Shown: one piece after another, positions 10,675 to 23,360 of the stretch
Numbering within the stretch: the stretch's first letter is position 1
How the letters are laid out: each line of letters begins with the position of its first letter
From: Gymnothorax reevesii
Lineage: Eukaryota; Chordata; Actinopteri; Anguilliformes; Muraenidae
DNA length: 64,000 nt
NCBI GenBank assembly: GCA_029721435.1
Contig: CM056576.1
Location: 64,499,876-64,563,875 of the forward strand
Reading direction: 5' to 3'
Position numbers and translations under genes: made by a program
Notes under the pieces: generated by a model
Told to the model about the DNA's origin: nothing
The model's input: the letters and a program-made list of their open reading frames with translations, nothing else
Databases searched by the model: none

Positions 10675-11053
10675 ACAACTGTTACAGCCAGTCCTCATTA
10701 TGTCAAATTCCAATATAAAATGTAACTTTTTAACCTTCTCACCTTATCAATCTCTCAGCCATTCCGACTCCTGATTGTTTTCGCCTCTGACTTCCGGCAA
10801 CTGTTTCTTCTGCCCAATCCTGTCTCAAAATATAAGTCCTTTCTACAATTTTTCACTATAAAAAAATGTCACTATTAAAAATTTCCATATGACAGTTGTC
10901 ATCAACTATGACTCCCGCAAACTGTTTCCTCAGTCCACATCTGTTTCAAAATAAAAGTCCTCACCACTACCATAATTATCCTCCTAAAAACGTAGCTACC
11001 AATATCATAATGCAATGATATGTTACAAACTCCACCTTATGCAACTACACTTT

Positions 11054-11172
11054 GCATTTTCAATGCACACGTAATTCCCTGGAATTACATTATCTAGTTA
11101 GTCTGCATTGAAAATGCTCACTATTGTTATCCTGGTCTTCTTATTATTATTATTAGTGTGCATTGAAAATGC
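11054..11172. repeat. Hairpin with duplicated right arm, block 3
   Basis: The left arm at 11054-11070 can pair perfectly with 11156-11172 or, with one mismatch (GTCTGC), with 11101-11117. The palindrome GTAATTCCCTGGAATTAC is at 11071-11088. The two right arms are 55 bp apart. Confidence 0.85.
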
Positions 11173-11221
11173 TCACTATTGTTATCCTGGTCTTCTTATT
11201 ATTATTATTATTATTATTATT
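11098..11221 (+). repeat. TTA microsatellite with two module insertions (block 3)
   Basis: A single TTA, module A, a 14-bp TTA run, module B, then a 26-bp TTA run. The open frame crossing this region is caused by the repeat. Confidence 0.9.
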
Positions 11222-11521
11222 CTTCTAACACACTTAATGCGGCCTCAACCGTTTATCGTAGAAACTTCATTCAAACTGCGTTGCGTAGGTCTTACTTAGG
11301 ACACCTGTGCAATGTATTTTTCATCTTTGTAACTTTTATACTTTTTGAGTTATTAATAAAAAACTATAAATTTTTTCCTCCCACAGACTTAACATTGGCA
11401 TTATGACATCACAATAGGGCCATTAAGCAAATGGAATCTTGTGCCAGGTGTTCTGACCACCTGCTGTAACTGTCAGTTTCTCAGGCTGTAAGACTACAAT
11501 CTGGCTCTCTTGAGACTACAG

Positions 11522-12089
11522 CTTCCTTACTGCTTTCCTTCCTTCTATTTTCTGTCATTCCTTCTTTCTTTTTCCCTCCTATTTCTTTCCTTCGTTCCTT
11601 CCTTCCTTTATTCGTTCCTGCTTTCCTACTTTACTTCCTTCTATCCTGCCTTTCATCCTTCCTCCCATTCTTCCTCCCTACCAATTTTCTTTACTACTTT
11701 CCTTAGTTTTTCTTTCCTTCCATCATGCTTTCTTTCATTCCTTCATATCCTTCTTATCTTTGTTCCTTTCTTCTTTCTGCTTTCCATCTCTTTCCCTACC
11801 TCTTCCTTTCTTTCCTTTTTCTTTCCTTCCTTCTCTCTTTCCTTCCGTTTTTCATTTCTTCTTCCTCACTTCCTTCCTTCCTTCTATCTTTACTTAAATC
11901 CTTCTTCTTCCCTTCTTCCTTTCCTTCCTTCTTTACTTCCTTCTTTCCTTCATTCCTCTGTTTATTTCCATCCATCCTCGCCTTCTTTCCTTTGTTCTTT
12001 CCTGACTTCCTTTGATTTCCTTCTTTTTTCCTATATTCCTTCTTTCCTTACTTCCCTCATTAGTTCCTTCTTTCCCTCCTTCCTTCCTT
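11522..12089 (+). repeat. Polypyrimidine tract, block 3 (568 bp)
   Basis: Same length as in blocks 1 and 2. Private changes include TTTACTACTTTCC near 11,691 and TTTGTTCC near 11,760. Confidence 0.92.
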
Positions 12090-12168
12090 GTTAATATTCC
12101 AAATAATTTCGTAATCGTACGGTTCACTACTTCTCCCAGTTTTCACTCGATCCCCAAACAAGACACAT

Positions 12169-15100
12169 CAACGCCCTAGCAACAACAAGAACAACATAGC
12201 AACTGTCGAGCAATGCCCAAGCAAATATTCAGAACACCATAGCAACCGCAAAGCAACCACCCAAAACACCATAGCAACTGCCTAGCAACCACCCAGAACA
12301 CTATAGCAACTGCCTAGCAACGCCCTAGCAACCACCCAGAACACCATAGCAACCGCCTAGCAACCACCCAGAACACCATAGCAACTGCCTAGCAACGCCC
12401 TAGCAACCACCCAGAACACCATAGCAACTGCCTAGCAACCACCCAGAACACCATAGCAACCGCCTAGCAACCACCCAGAACACCATAGCAACTGCCTAGC
12501 AACGCCCTAGCAACCACCCAGAACACCTTAGCAACTGCCTAGCAACGCCCTAGCAACCACCCAGAACGCTATAGCAACTGCCTAGCAACGCCCTAGCAAC
12601 CACCCAGAACACCATAGCAACCACCTAGCAACCACCCAGAACACCACAGCAACCCCCTACCAACCACCCACAACACCATAGCAACTGCCTAGCAACGCCC
12701 TAGCAACCACCCAGAACACCATAGCAACTGCCTAGCAACCACCCAGAACACCATAGCAACCGCCTAGCAACCCCCCAGAACACCATAGCAACTGCCTAGC
12801 AACGCCCTAGCAACCACCCAGAACACCTTAGCAACTGCCTAGCAACGCCCTAGCAACCACCCAGAACGCTATAGCAACTGCCTAGCAACGCCCTAGCAAC
12901 CACCCAGAACACCATAGCAACCACCTAGCAACCACCCAGAAAACCATAGCAACCGTCTAGCAACCACCCAGAACACCATAGCAACCACCTAGCAACGCCC
13001 TAGCAACCACCCAGAACACCATAGCAACAGCCTAGCAATGCCCTAGCAACCACCCAGAACACCATAGCAACCGCCTAGCAACCACCCAGAACACCATAGC
13101 AACTGCCTAGCAACGCCCTAGCAACCATCCAGAACACCATAGCAACCGCCTAGCAACCACCCAGAACACCATAGCACCCGCCTAGCAACCACCCAGAACA
13201 CCATAGCAACTGCCTAGCAACGCCCTAGCAACCACCCAGAACACAATAGCAACTGCCTAGCAACCACCCAGAACACCATAGCAACCACCTAGCAACCACC
13301 CAGAACACCATAGCAACTGCCTAGCAACGCCCTAGCAACCACCCAGAACACCATAGCAACCACCTAGCAACCACCCAAAACACCATACCAACTGCCTAGC
13401 AACGCCCTCGCAACCACCCAGAACACCATAGCAACCGCCTAGCACCCACTCAGGACACCGACGCAACTGCCTAGCAACGCCCTAGCAACCACCCAGAACA
13501 CCATAGCAACCGCCTAGCAACCACCCAGAACACCATAGCAACCGCCTAGCAACCACCCAGAACACCATAGCAACTGCCTAGCAACGCCCTAGCAACCACC
13601 CAGAACACCACAGCAACTGCCTAGCAACGCCCTAGCAACCACCCAGAGCGCTATAGCAACTGCCTAGCAACGCACTAGCAACCACCCAGAACACCATAGC
13701 AACCGCCTAGCAACCACCCAGAACACCATAGCAACTGCCTAGCAACGCCCTAGCAACCACCAAGAACACCATAGCAACCGCCTAGCAACGCCCTAGCAAC
13801 CACCCAGAACACCATAGCAACAGCCTAGCAATGCCCTAGCAACCACCCAGAACACCATAGCAACCGCCTAGCAACCACCCAGAACACCATAGCAACTGCC
13901 TAGCAACGCCCTAGCAACCACGCAGAACACCATATCAACCGCCTAGCAACCACCCAGAACACCATAGCAACCGCCTAGCAACCACCAAGAACACCATAGC
14001 AACTGCCTAGCAACGCCCGAGCAACCACCCAGAACACCATAGCAACCGCCTAGCAACCACCCAGAACACCATAGCAACTGCCTAGCAACGCCCAAGCAAC
14101 CACCCAGAACACCATAGCAACCACCTAGCAACCACCCAAAACACCATAGCAACCGCCTAGCAACGCCCTAGCAACCACCCAGAACACCAAAGCAACTGCC
14201 TAGCAACGCCCAAGCAACCACCCAGAACACCATAGCAACCACCTAGCAACCACCCAAAACACCATAGCAACTGCCTAGCAACGCCCTAGCAACCACCCAG
14301 AACACCATAGCAACCGCCTAGCAACCACCCAGAACACCATAGCAACTGCCTAGCAACACCCTAACAACCACCCAGAACACCATAGCAACCGCCTAGCAAC
14401 GCCCTAGCAACCACCCAGAACACCATAGCAACCGCCTAGCAAGGCCCTAGCAACCACCCAGAACACCATAGCAACCGCCTAGCAATGACCTAGCAACCTC
14501 ACAGAACACCATAGCAATCGCCTAGTAACCACCCAGCACACCATAGCAACTGCCTAGCAACGCCCTAGCAACCACCCAGAACACCATAGCAACCGCATAG
14601 CAACCAACCAGAACACAATAGCAACCGCCGAGCTACCACCCAGAACACCATAGCAACGCCCTAGCAACCACCCAGAACACCATAGCAACTGCCTAGCAAC
14701 GCCCTAGCAACCACCCAGAACACCATAGCAACTGCCTAGCAACCATCAGAACACCATAGCAACTGCCTAGCAACGCCCTAGCAACCACCCAGAACACCAT
14801 AGCAACTGCCTAGCAACCACCCAGAACACCATAGCAACCGCCTAGCAACAACACAGAACACCATAGCAACTGCCTAGCAATGATCTAGCAACCACCCAGA
14901 ACACCATTGCAACCGCCTTGCTACCACCCAGAACACCATAGCAACCGCCTAGCAACCACCCAGAACACCAGAGCAACCGCCCAACAACCACCCAGAACAC
15001 CATAGCAACACCCTAGCAACCACCCAGAACACCATAGTAACCGCCTAGCAACCATCCAGAACACCATAGCAACTGCCTAGCAACGCCCTAGCAACCACCC

Positions 15101-15906
15101 AGAATACCATAGCAACGCCCTAGCAACCACCCAGAACACCATAGCAACCGCCTAGCAACGCCCGAGCAACCACCCAGAACACCATAGCAACCGCCTAGCA
15201 ACGCCCTAGCAACCAGCCAGAACATCATAGCAACCACCTAGCAACCAGCCAGAACACCATAGCAACTACCTAGCAACACCCTAGCAACCACCCAGAACAC
15301 CATAGCAACCGCCTGGCAATGCCGTGGCAACCACCCAGAACACCATACCAACTGCTTAGCAATGCCCTAGCAACCACCCAGAACGCCATAGCAACCACCC
15401 TAACAACCACCCAGAACACCATAGCAACTGCCTAGCAACGGCCTATCAACCACCCAGAACACAATAGCAACTGCCTAGCAACGCCATAGCAACCACCCAG
15501 AACACCATAGCAACGGCCTAGCAACCACCCAGAACAGCATAGCAACTGCCTAGCAACACCCTAGCAACCACCCAGAACACCATAGCAACCACCTAGCAAC
15601 GCCCTAGCAACCACCCAGAACATCATAGCAACTGCTTAGCAAAGCCCTAGCAACCACCCAGAATGCCATAGCAACCGCCTAGCAACCACCCAGAACCCCA
15701 TAGCAACGCCCGAACAACCACCCAGTACGCCATAGCAACCGCCTAGCAACTACCCAGAACACCATAGCAACCGCCTAGCAATGCCCTATCAACCACCCAG
15801 AACACCATAGCAACTGCCTAGCAATGCCCTAGCAACCACCCAGAACACGATAGCAGCTGCCTAGCAACACCCTCACAAGTACACAGAACACCATAGCAAC
15901 TGCCTA
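12169..15906. repeat. Minisatellite stretch 3
   Basis: 3,738 bp of 32/43-bp units. It contains a recent local duplication of exactly 300 bp (12331-12630 repeated at 12631-12930), which is four 75-bp dimers. The rest follows the same order of variant units as stretches 2, 4 and 5. Confidence 0.95.
12331..12930. repeat. Local tandem duplication, 2 x 300 bp
   Basis: Positions n and n+300 match across two consecutive 300-bp segments with only a few differences, including the rare GAACACCTTAGC and GAACGCTATAGC variants at the same offset. 300 bp equals four 75-bp (32+43) dimers, so register is kept. Confidence 0.85.
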
Positions 15907-16329
15907 ACAACTGTTACAGCCAGTCCTCATTATGTCAAATTACAATAAAAAATGTAACTTTTTAAGCTACTCAACTTATCAACCTTTCAGCCATTCCAAC
16001 TCCTGATTGTTTTCGACTATGACTTCCGGCAACTGTTTCTTCTGCCCAATCCTGTCTCAAAATATAAGTCCTTACTACAATTTTTCACTATTAAAAAATG
16101 TCACTATTAAAAATTTCCATATGACAGTTGTCATCAACTATGACTCCCGCAAACTGTTTCCTCAGTCCACATCTGTTTCAAAATAAAAGTCCTCACCACT
16201 ACCATAATTATCCTCCTAAAAACGTAGCTACCAATATCATAATGCAATGATATGTTACAAACTCCACCTTATGCAACTACACTTTGCATTTTCAATGCAC
16301 ACGTAATTCCCTGGAATTACATTATCTAG

Positions 16330-16355
16330 TTATTATTATTATTATTATTATTATT
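16330..16355 (+). repeat. TTA microsatellite (block 4)
   Basis: About 8.7 uninterrupted TTA units. Confidence 0.92.
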
Positions 16356-16655
16356 CTTCTAACACACTTAATGCGGCCTCAACCGTTTATCGTAGAAACT
16401 TCATTCAAACTGCGTTGCGTAGGTCTTACTTAGGACACCTGTGCAATGTATTTTTCATCTTTGTAACTTTTATACTTTTTGAGTTATTAATAAAAAACTA
16501 TAAATTTTTTCCTCCCACAGACTTAACATTGGCATTATGACATCACAATAGGGCCATTAAGCAAATGGAATCTTGTGCCAGGTGTTCTGACCACCTGCTG
16601 TAACTGTCAGTTTCTCAGGCTGTAAGACTACAATCTGGCTCTCTTGAGACTACAG
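16356..16655 (+). other. Conserved 300-bp core (reference copy, block 4)
   Basis: The most conserved non-simple part of the block: exactly 300 bp in nine of eleven copies, 299 in block 6 and 297 in block 11. Visible motifs: E-box CACCTG at 16436-16441; a further pair CAGGTG (16579-16584) and CACCTG (16592-16597) forming a short inverted repeat; ATTGG (inverted CCAAT) near 16528; CRE-like TGACATCA at 16538-16545; AATAAA near 16489; and a pyrimidine tract ending in AG at 16520 that resembles a 3' splice acceptor, followed at 16622 by GTAAGA. The interval between the last two has stop codons in all three plus frames, so it is not coding. It could be a fragment of an old transposable element or a regulatory or non-coding RNA relic. 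I do not recognise it with confidence. Confidence 0.7.
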
Positions 16656-17223
16656 CTTCCTTACTGCTTTCCTTCCTTCTATTTTCTGTCATTCCTTCTT
16701 TCTTTTTCCCTCCTATTTCTTTCCTTTGTTCCTTCCTTCCTTTATTCGTTCCTGCTTTCCTACTTTACTTCCTTCTATCCTGCCTTTCATCCTTCCTCCC
16801 ATTCTTCCTCCCTACCAATTTTCTTTCCTACCTTCCTTAGTTTTTCTTTCCTTCCATCATGCCTTCTTTCATTCCTTCATATCCTTCTTATCTTTCTTCC
16901 TTTCTTCTTTCTGCTTTCCCTCTCTTTCCCTCCCTCTTCCTTTCTTTACTTTTTCTTTCCTTCCTTCTCTCTTTCCTTCCGTTTTTCATTTCTTCTTCCT
17001 CACTTCCTTCCTTCCTTCTATCTTTACTTAAATCCTTCTTCTTCCCTTCTTCCTTTCCTTCCTTCTTCACTTCCTTCTTTCCTTCATTCCTCTGTTTCTT
17101 TCCATCCATCCTCGCCTTCTTTCCTTTGTTCTTTCCTGACTTCCTTTGATTTCCTTCTTTTTTCCTATATTCCTTCTTTCCTTACTTCCGTCATTAGTTC
17201 CTTCTTTCCCTCCTTCCTTCCTT
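16656..17223 (+). repeat. Polypyrimidine tract, block 4 (568 bp)
   Basis: C/T-rich tract of the CTTCATTCC subtype. Its private features are CTTCTTCACTTCC near 17,063 and TTCCGTCATTAG near 17,186. Confidence 0.92.
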
Positions 17224-17302
17224 GTTAATATTCCAAATAATTTCGTAATCGTACGGTTCACTACTTCTGCCAGTTTTCACTCGATCCCCAAACAAGACAC
17301 AT

Positions 17303-20300
17303 CAACGCCCTAGCAACAACAAGAACAACATAGCAACTGTCGAGCAATGCCCAAGCAAATATTCAGAACACCAGAGCAACCGCCAAGCAACCACCCAAAA
17401 CACCATAGCAACTGCCTAGCAACCACCCAGAACACTATAGCAACTGCTTAGCAAAGCCCTAGCAAACACCCAGAACATCATAGCAACCGCCTAGCAACCA
17501 CCCAGAACACCATAGCAACTGCGTAGCAACGCCCTAGCAACCACCCTGAACACCATAGCAACCGCCTAGCAACCACCCAGAACACCATAGCAACCGCCTA
17601 GCAACCACCCAGAACACCATAGCAACTGCCTAGCAACGCCCTAGCAACCACCTAGAACACCATAGCAACCGCCTCGCAACCCCCTAGCAACCACCTAGAA
17701 CACCATAGCAACTGCCTAGCAACGCCCTTGCAACCACCCAGAACACCATAGCAACTGCTTAGCAAAGCCCTAGCAACCACCCAGAACACCATAGCAACCG
17801 CCTAGCAACCACCTAGAACACCATAGCAACTGCCTAGCAACACCCTAGCAACCACCCAGAGCACCATAGCAACCGCCTAGCAACGCCCTAGGAACCACCC
17901 AGAACACCATAGCAACTGCCTAGCAACGCCCTAGCAACCACCCAGAACACCATGGCAACTGCCTAGCCACCACCCAGAACACCATAGCAACTGCCTAGCA
18001 ACGCCCTAGCAACCACCCAGAACACCATAGCAACCGCCTAGCAACCACCCAGAACACCATAGCACCCGCCTAGCAACCACCCAGAACACCATAGCAACTG
18101 CCTAGCAACGCCCTAGCAACCACCCAGAACACAATAGCAACTGCCTAGCAACCACCCAGAACACCATAGCAACCACCTAGCAACCACCCAGAACACCATA
18201 GCAACTGCCTAGCAACGCCCTAGCAACCACCCAGAACACCATAGCAACCACCTAGCAACCACCCAAAACACCATAGCAACTGCCTAGCAACGCCCTAGCA
18301 ACCACCCAGAACACCATAGCAACCGCCTAGCAACCACCCAGAACACCATAGCAACTGCCTAGCAACGCCCTAGCAACCACCCAGAACACCATAGCAACCG
18401 CCTAGCAACCACCCAGAACACCATAGCAACCGCCTAGCAACCACCCAGAACACCATAGCAACTGCCTAGCAACGCCCTAGCAACCACCCAGAACACCACA
18501 GCAACTGCCTAGCAACGCCCTAGCAACCACCCAGAACGCTATAGCAACTGCCTAGCAACGCCCTAGCAACCACCCAGAACACCATAGCAACCGCCTAGCA
18601 ACCACCCAGAACACCATAGCAACTGCCTAGCAACGCCCTAGCAACCACCCAGAACACCATAGCAACCGCCTAGCAACCACCCAGAACACCATAGCAACTG
18701 CCTAGCAACGCCCTAGCAACCACCCAGAACACCATAGCAACCGCCTAGCAACACCCTAGCAACCACCCAGAACACCATAGCAACAGCCTAGCAATGCCCT
18801 AGCAACCACCCAGAACACCATAGCAACCGCCTAGCAACCACCCAGAACACCATAGCAACTGCCTAGCAACGCCCTAGCAACCACCCAGAACACCATAGCA
18901 ACCGCCTAGCAACCACCCAGAACACCATAGCAACCGCCTAGCAACCACCAAGAACACCATACCAACTTCCTAGGAACGCCCGAGCAACCACCCAGAACAC
19001 CATAGCAACCGCCTAGCAACCACCCATAACACCATAGCAACTGCCTAGCAACGCCCAAGCAACCACCCAGAACACCACAGCAACCACCTAGCAACCACCC
19101 AAAACACCATAGCAACTGCCCAGCAACGCCCTAGCAACCACCCAGAACACCATAGCAACTGACTAGCAACCACCCAGAACACCATAGCAACCACCTAGCA
19201 ACCACCCAGAACACCATAGCAACTGCCTAGCAACGCCCTAGCAACCACCCAGAACACCATAGCAACCACCCAGCAACCACCCAAAACACCAAAGCAACTG
19301 CCTAGCAACGCCCTAGCAACCACCCAGAACACCATAGCAACCGCCTAGCAACCACCCCCAACACCATTGCAACTGCCTAGCAACGCCCCAGCAACCACCC
19401 AGAACACCATAGCAACCGCCTAGCAACCACCCAGAACACCATAGCAACCGCCTAGCAACCACCCAGAACACCATAGCAACTGCCTAGCAACGCCCTAGCA
19501 ACCACCCAGAACACCACAGCAACTGCCTAGCAACGCCCTAGCAACCACCCAGAACGCTATAGCAACTGCCTAGCAACGCCCTAGCAACCACCCAGAACAC
19601 CATAGCAACCGCCTAGCAACCACCCAGAACACCATAGTAACTGCCTAGCAACGCCCTAGCAACCACCCAGAACACCATAGCAACCGCCTAGCAACGCCCT
19701 AGCAACCACCCAGAACACCACAGCAACTGGCTAACTATGCCGTAGCAACCACCCAAAACACCATAGCAACCGACTACCTACGCCCTAGCAACCAGCCAGA
19801 ACACCATAGCAACTGCCTAGCAACGCACTCGCAACCACCCTGAACAGCATAGTAACTGCCTAGCAACACCCTAGCAACCTCCCAGAACACCATAGCAACC
19901 GCCTAGCAACCACCAATAACACCATAGCAACTGCCTAGCAACGCCCGAGCAACCACCCAGAACACCATAGCAACCGCCCAGCAACCACCCAGAACACCAT
20001 AGCAACTGCCTAGCAACGCCCAAGCAACCACCCAGAACACCATAGCAACCACCTAGCAACCACCCAAAACACCATAGCAACCGCCTAGCAACGCCCTAGC
20101 AACCACCCAGAACACCATAGCAGCCGCCTAGCAACCACCCAGAACACCATAGCAACTGCCTAGCAACGCCCAAGCAACCACCCAGAACACCATAGCAACC
20201 ACCTAGCAACCGCCCAAAACACCATAGCAACTGCCTAGCAACGCCCCAGCAACCACGGAGAACAGCATAGCAACCGCCTAGCAACCACCCAGAACACCAT

Positions 20301-21909
20301 AGCAACTGCCTAGCAACACACTAACAACCACACAGAACACCATAGCAACCGCCTAGCAACGCCCTAGCAACCACCCAGAACACCATAGCAACAGCCTAGC
20401 AATGCCCTAGCAACCTCCCAGAACACCATAGCAACCGCCTAGCAAGCCCCTAGCACCCACCCAGAACACCATAGCAACCGCCTAGCAATGCCCTAGCAAC
20501 CTCCCAGAACACCATAGCAACCGCCTAGCAACCACCCAGCACACCATAGCAACTGCCTAGCAACGCCCTAGCAACCACCCAGAACACCATAGCAACCGCC
20601 TAGCAACCACCCAGAACACAATAGCAACCGCCTAGCTACCACCCAGAACACCATAGCAACGCCCTAGCAACCACCCAGAACACCATAGCAACTGCCTAGC
20701 AACGCCCTAGCAACCACCCAGAACACCATAGCAACCGCCTAGCAACCATCAGAACACCATAGCAACTGCCTAGCAACGCCCTAGCAACCACCCAGAACAC
20801 CATAGCAACCGCCTAGCAACCACCCAGAACACCATAGCAACCGCCTAGCAACAACACAGAACACCATAGCAACTGCCTAGCAATGATCTAGCAACCACCC
20901 AGAACACCATTGCAACCGCCTAGCAACCACCCAGAACACCAGAGCAACCGCCTAACAACCACCCAGAACACCAGAGCAACCGCCTAACAACCACCCAGAA
21001 CACCATAGCAACACCCTAGCAACCACCCAAAGCACCATAGCAACCGCCTAGCAACCATCCAGAACACCATAGCAACTGCCTAGCAACGCCCTAGCAACCA
21101 CCCAGAATACCATAGCAACGCCCTAGCAACCACCCAGAACACCATAGCAACCGCCTAGCAACGCCCGAGCAACCACCCAGAACACCATAGCAACCGCCTA
21201 GCAACGCCCTAGCAACCAGCCAGAACATCATAGCAACCACCTAGCAACCAGCCAGAACACCATAGCAACTGCCTAGCAACACCCTAGCAACCACCCAGAA
21301 CACCATAGCAACCGCCTGGCAATGCCGTGGCAACCACCCAGAACACCATACCAACTGCTTAGCAATGCCCTAGCAACCACCCAGAACGCCATAGCAACCA
21401 CCCTAACAACCACCCAGAACACCATAGCAACTGCCTAGCAACGGCCTATCAACCACCCAGAACACAATAGCAACTGCCTAGCAACGCCATTGCAACCACC
21501 CAGAACACCATAGCAACGGCCTAGCAACCACCCAGAACAGCATAGCAACTGCCTAGCAACACCCTAGCAACCACCCAGAACACCATTGCAACCACCTAGC
21601 AACGCCCTAGCAACCACCCAGAACATCACAGCAACTGCTGAGCAAAGCCCTAGCAACCACCCAGAATGCCATAGCAACCGCCTAGCAACCACCCAGAACC
21701 CCATAGCAACGCCCGAACAACCACCCAGTACGCCATAGCAACCGCCTAGCAACTACCCAGAACACCATAGCAACCGCCTAGCAATGCCCTATCAACCACC
21801 CAGAACACCATAGCAACTGCCTAGCAATGCCCTAGCAACCACCCAGAACACGATAGCAGCTGCCTAGCAACACCCTCACAAGTACACAGAACACCATAGC
21901 AACTGCCTA
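17303..21909. repeat. Minisatellite stretch 4
   Basis: 4,607 bp. It contains two tandem copies of a ~1-kb segment: the alternating portion at 18906-19115 recurs at 19871-20080 (offset 965) and the GAACGCTATAGC variant at 18533 recurs at 19551 (offset 1,018). This accounts for most of its excess length over stretches 3 and 5. The first 650 bp include units absent from its neighbours (CACCTAGAAC, GCTTAGCAAAGC). Confidence 0.95.
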
Positions 21910-22288
21910 ACAACTGTTACAGCCAGTCCTCATTATGTCAAATTACAATAAAAAATGTAACTTTTTAAGCTACTCAACTTATCAACCTTTCAGCCATTCC
22001 AACTCCTGATTGTTTTCGCCTATGACTTCCGGCAACTGTTTCTTCTGCCCAATCCTGTCTCAAAATATAAGTCCTTTCTACAATTTTTCACTATAAAAAA
22101 ATGTCACTATTAAAAATTTCCATATGACAGTTGTCATCAACTATGACTCCCGCAAACTGTTTCCTCAGTCCACATCTGTTTCAAAATAAAAGTCCTCACC
22201 ACTACCATAATTATCCTCCTAAAAACGTAGCTACCAATATCATAATGCAATGATATGTTACAAACTCCACCTTATGCAACTACACTTT

Positions 22289-22352
22289 GCATTTTCAATG
22301 CACACGTAATTCCCTGGAATTACATTATCTAGTTAGTCTGAATTGAAAATGC
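22289..22352. repeat. Hairpin, block 5 (two mismatches)
   Basis: Left arm 22289-22305, right arm 22336-22352, the latter with GTCTGAATTG, so two mismatches. The loop is reduced to 30 nt because the TTA run between the arms has shrunk to one unit. Confidence 0.8.
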
Positions 22353-22375
22353 TCACTATTGTTATCCTGGTCTTC

Positions 22376-22413
<38 letters not shown>
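22333..22413 (+). repeat. TTA microsatellite with module (block 5)
   Basis: One TTA, the module at 22336-22375, then 38 bp of TTA units. Confidence 0.92.
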
Positions 22414-22414
<1 letters not shown>

Positions 22415-22713
22415 TTCTAACACACTTAATGCGGCCTCAACCGTTTATCGTAGAAACTTCATTCAAACTGCGTTGCGTAGGTCTTACTTAGGACACCTGT
22501 GCAATGTATTTTTCATCTTTGTAACTTTTATACTTTTTGAGTTATTAATAAAAAACTATAAATTTTTTCCTCCCACAGACTTAACATTGGCATTATGACA
22601 TCACAATAGGGCCATTAAGCAAATGGAATCTTGTGCCAGGTGTTCTGACCACCTGCTGTAACTGTCAGTTTCTCAGGCTGTAAGACTACAATCTGGCTCT
22701 CTTGAGACTACAG

Positions 22714-23281
22714 CTTCCTTACTGCTTTCCTTCCTTCTATTTTCTGTCATTCCTTCTTTCTTTTTCCCTTCTATTTCTTTCCTTCGTTCCATCCTTCCTT
22801 TTTTCGTTCCTGCTTTCCTACTTTACTTCCTTCTATCCTGCCTTTCATCCTTCCTCCCATTCTTCCTCCCTACCAATTTTCTTTCCTACCTTCCTTAGTT
22901 TTTCTTTCCTTCCATCATGCCTTCTTTCATTCCTTCATATCCTTCTTATCTTTCTTCCTTTCTTCTTTCTGCTTTCCCTCTCTTTCCCTCCCTCTTCCTT
23001 TCTTTACTTTTTCTTTCCTTCCTTCTCTCTTTCCTTCCATTTTTCATTTCTTCTTCCTCACTTCCTTCCTTCCTTCTATCTTTACTTAAATCCTTCTTCT
23101 TCCCTTCTTCCTTTCCTTCCTTCTTTACTTCCTTCTTTCCTTCATTCCTCTGTTTCTTTCCATCCATCCTCGCCTTCTTTCCTTTGTTCTTTCCTGCCTT
23201 CCTTTGATTTCCTTCTTTTTTCCTATATTCCTTCTTTCCTTACTTCCCTCATTAGTTCCTTCTTTCCCTCCTTCCTTCCTT
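22714..23281 (+). repeat. Polypyrimidine tract, block 5 (568 bp)
   Basis: C/T-rich tract of the CTTCATTCC subtype. Private changes are TTTTTTCGTTCC near 22,799 and CTTCCATTTTTC near 23,034. Confidence 0.92.
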
Positions 23282-23360
23282 GTTAATATTCCAAATAATT
23301 TCGTAATCGTACGGTTCACTACTTCTGCCAGTTTTCACTCGATCCCCAAACAAGACACAT

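Larger units (their letters stand above)
10675..12168 (+). repeat. Composite spacer block, copy 3 (longest, two hairpin modules)
   Basis: 1,494 bp. Parts: AT-rich 10675-11097, TTA plus modules 11098-11221, core 11222-11521, pyrimidine tract 11522-12089, tail 12090-12168. The hairpin module occurs twice (11101-11140 and 11156-11195), which accounts for the extra length. The AT-rich segment has a cluster of private substitutions between 10,706 and 10,790, many of them A to C or G to C. It shares CCTTTCTACA, CACTATAAAA and TTCGCCT with copy 5. Confidence 0.93.
15907..17302 (+). repeat. Composite spacer block, copy 4
   Basis: 1,396 bp. Parts: AT-rich 15907-16329 (423 bp), TTA 16330-16355, core 16356-16655, pyrimidine tract 16656-17223, tail 17224-17302. 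No hairpin module. The AT-rich segment is close to those of copies 1 and 6. The tail has CTTCTGCCAG in place of CTTCTCCCAG, shared only with copy 5, and the next minisatellite stretch begins with the same GAACACCAGAGC variant as after copy 5. The 3' junctions of copies 4 and 5 are therefore close relatives. Confidence 0.93.
21910..23360 (+). repeat. Composite spacer block, copy 5
   Basis: 1,451 bp. Parts: AT-rich 21910-22332, TTA plus module 22333-22413, core 22414-22713, pyrimidine tract 22714-23281, tail 23282-23360. The 5' half shares private variants with copy 3 (TTCGCCT, CCTTTCTACA, TTAGTCTG before the module), whereas the tail matches copy 4. Confidence 0.93.

Noticed and set aside
22359..22598. 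Open frame with a poly-Tyr run followed by a ~50-residue conserved tail
   Set aside because: Poly-Tyr is the reading of TTA repeats. The frame begins at TTG, its length varies with the microsatellite, and the conserved part is simply the 300-bp core, whose other segments have stops in all frames.
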